Source of the DNA: Anaerolineae bacterium
Lineage (GTDB): Bacteria > Chloroflexota > Anaerolineae > 4572-78 > J111
DNA length: 8,227 nucleotides
Direction of reading: 5' to 3'
Assembly: GCA_020433835.1 (NCBI GenBank)
Contig: JAGRBY010000321.1
Coordinates: forward strand, 1-8,227
Under the pieces are notes generated by a model that worked only from the letters and a program-made list of their open reading frames with translations, made no database searches and was not told the DNA's origin. This document shows positions 8,089 through 8,227 of the stretch, in pieces. Both the position numbers and the translations under genes were made by a program. How positions within the stretch are numbered: the stretch's first letter is position 1; each line of letters starts with the position of its first letter.

Positions 8089-8227
8089 CCTCTTGGTTTA
8101 TAAAGTTAAAAGTTTTGTTTATGGTTACACACCATTGCTGCAAAAGAGGTTAGAAAATTTTTTATGAGGACCATCACCTCAGAACGGGGGTTAAATTTCA
8201 TCTTTTTATGGTCTATACTGCAAATAA

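Larger units (their letters stand above)
7838..8227 (-). other. Non-coding leader and upstream region of rpoB
   Basis: This 390-base stretch is AT-rich and has no convincing gene on either strand. The longest minus-strand ATG frame I checked by hand (8106-8201, 31 codons) has no Shine-Dalgarno and no familiar sequence. The end of rplL, which often precedes rpoB, is not visible. Short hairpins are present: CTCTGAA/TTCAGAG (7897-7914, 4-base loop), ATGGT/ACCAT (8121-8135) and TGAGG/CCTCA (8165-8181). An 8-bp inverted repeat pairs 8087-8094 with 8144-8151. A -10-like TATAGA at 8212-8217 would need a -35 outside the window. Confidence 0.6.

Overview
The window is a block of core gene-expression genes, all on the minus strand. 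In transcription order they are rpoB (RNA polymerase beta subunit), rpsL (ribosomal protein S12), rpsG (S7), fusA (elongation factor EF-G) and the 5' end of tuf (EF-Tu, cut by the window edge after 98 codons). The last four are the classical bacterial 'str' operon. The protein signatures look bacterial and most like Chloroflexota, probably Anaerolineae. The pointers are an S12 with a 14-residue insertion after the PAL motif, a beta subunit with a long acidic, Trp-rich insertion after the VFDGA motif, and the EF-Tu wording [14 protein letters not shown]. This placement rests on recalled family patterns, not on a search.

Layout from the high-coordinate end (5' on the coding strand). Bases 7838-8227 are a non-coding leader upstream of rpoB, with a plausible but weak promoter and no trace of rplL. 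Bases 3890-7837 are rpoB. Bases 3649-3889 are an intergenic region where rpoC would normally begin. It holds instead a near-consensus promoter (TTGACA, 17-bp spacer, TATACT with extended -10) and a perfect 15-bp hairpin in the rpsL leader. rpsL (3232-3648, TTG start), rpsG (2695-3165), fusA (449-2527) and tuf (1-294) follow. The gaps before fusA and before tuf are about 155-170 bases and carry perfect inverted repeats without U-tracts.

Together the products supply the polymerase catalytic beta subunit, two proteins of the 30S subunit (S12 at the decoding centre, S7 in the head), and the two GTPases of elongation (EF-Tu delivers aminoacyl-tRNA, EF-G translocates). The sequence suggests that rpoB and the str genes are separate but adjacent transcription units, with possible read-through. 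tuf may have an extra promoter of its own.

I found no mobile element, CRISPR array, tRNA, rRNA or defence or secretion system. The points of interest are the missing rpoC, the strong str promoter and its leader hairpin, lineage-type insertions in RpoB and S12, substitutions in the rifampicin-binding region, and structured leaders before fusA and tuf.
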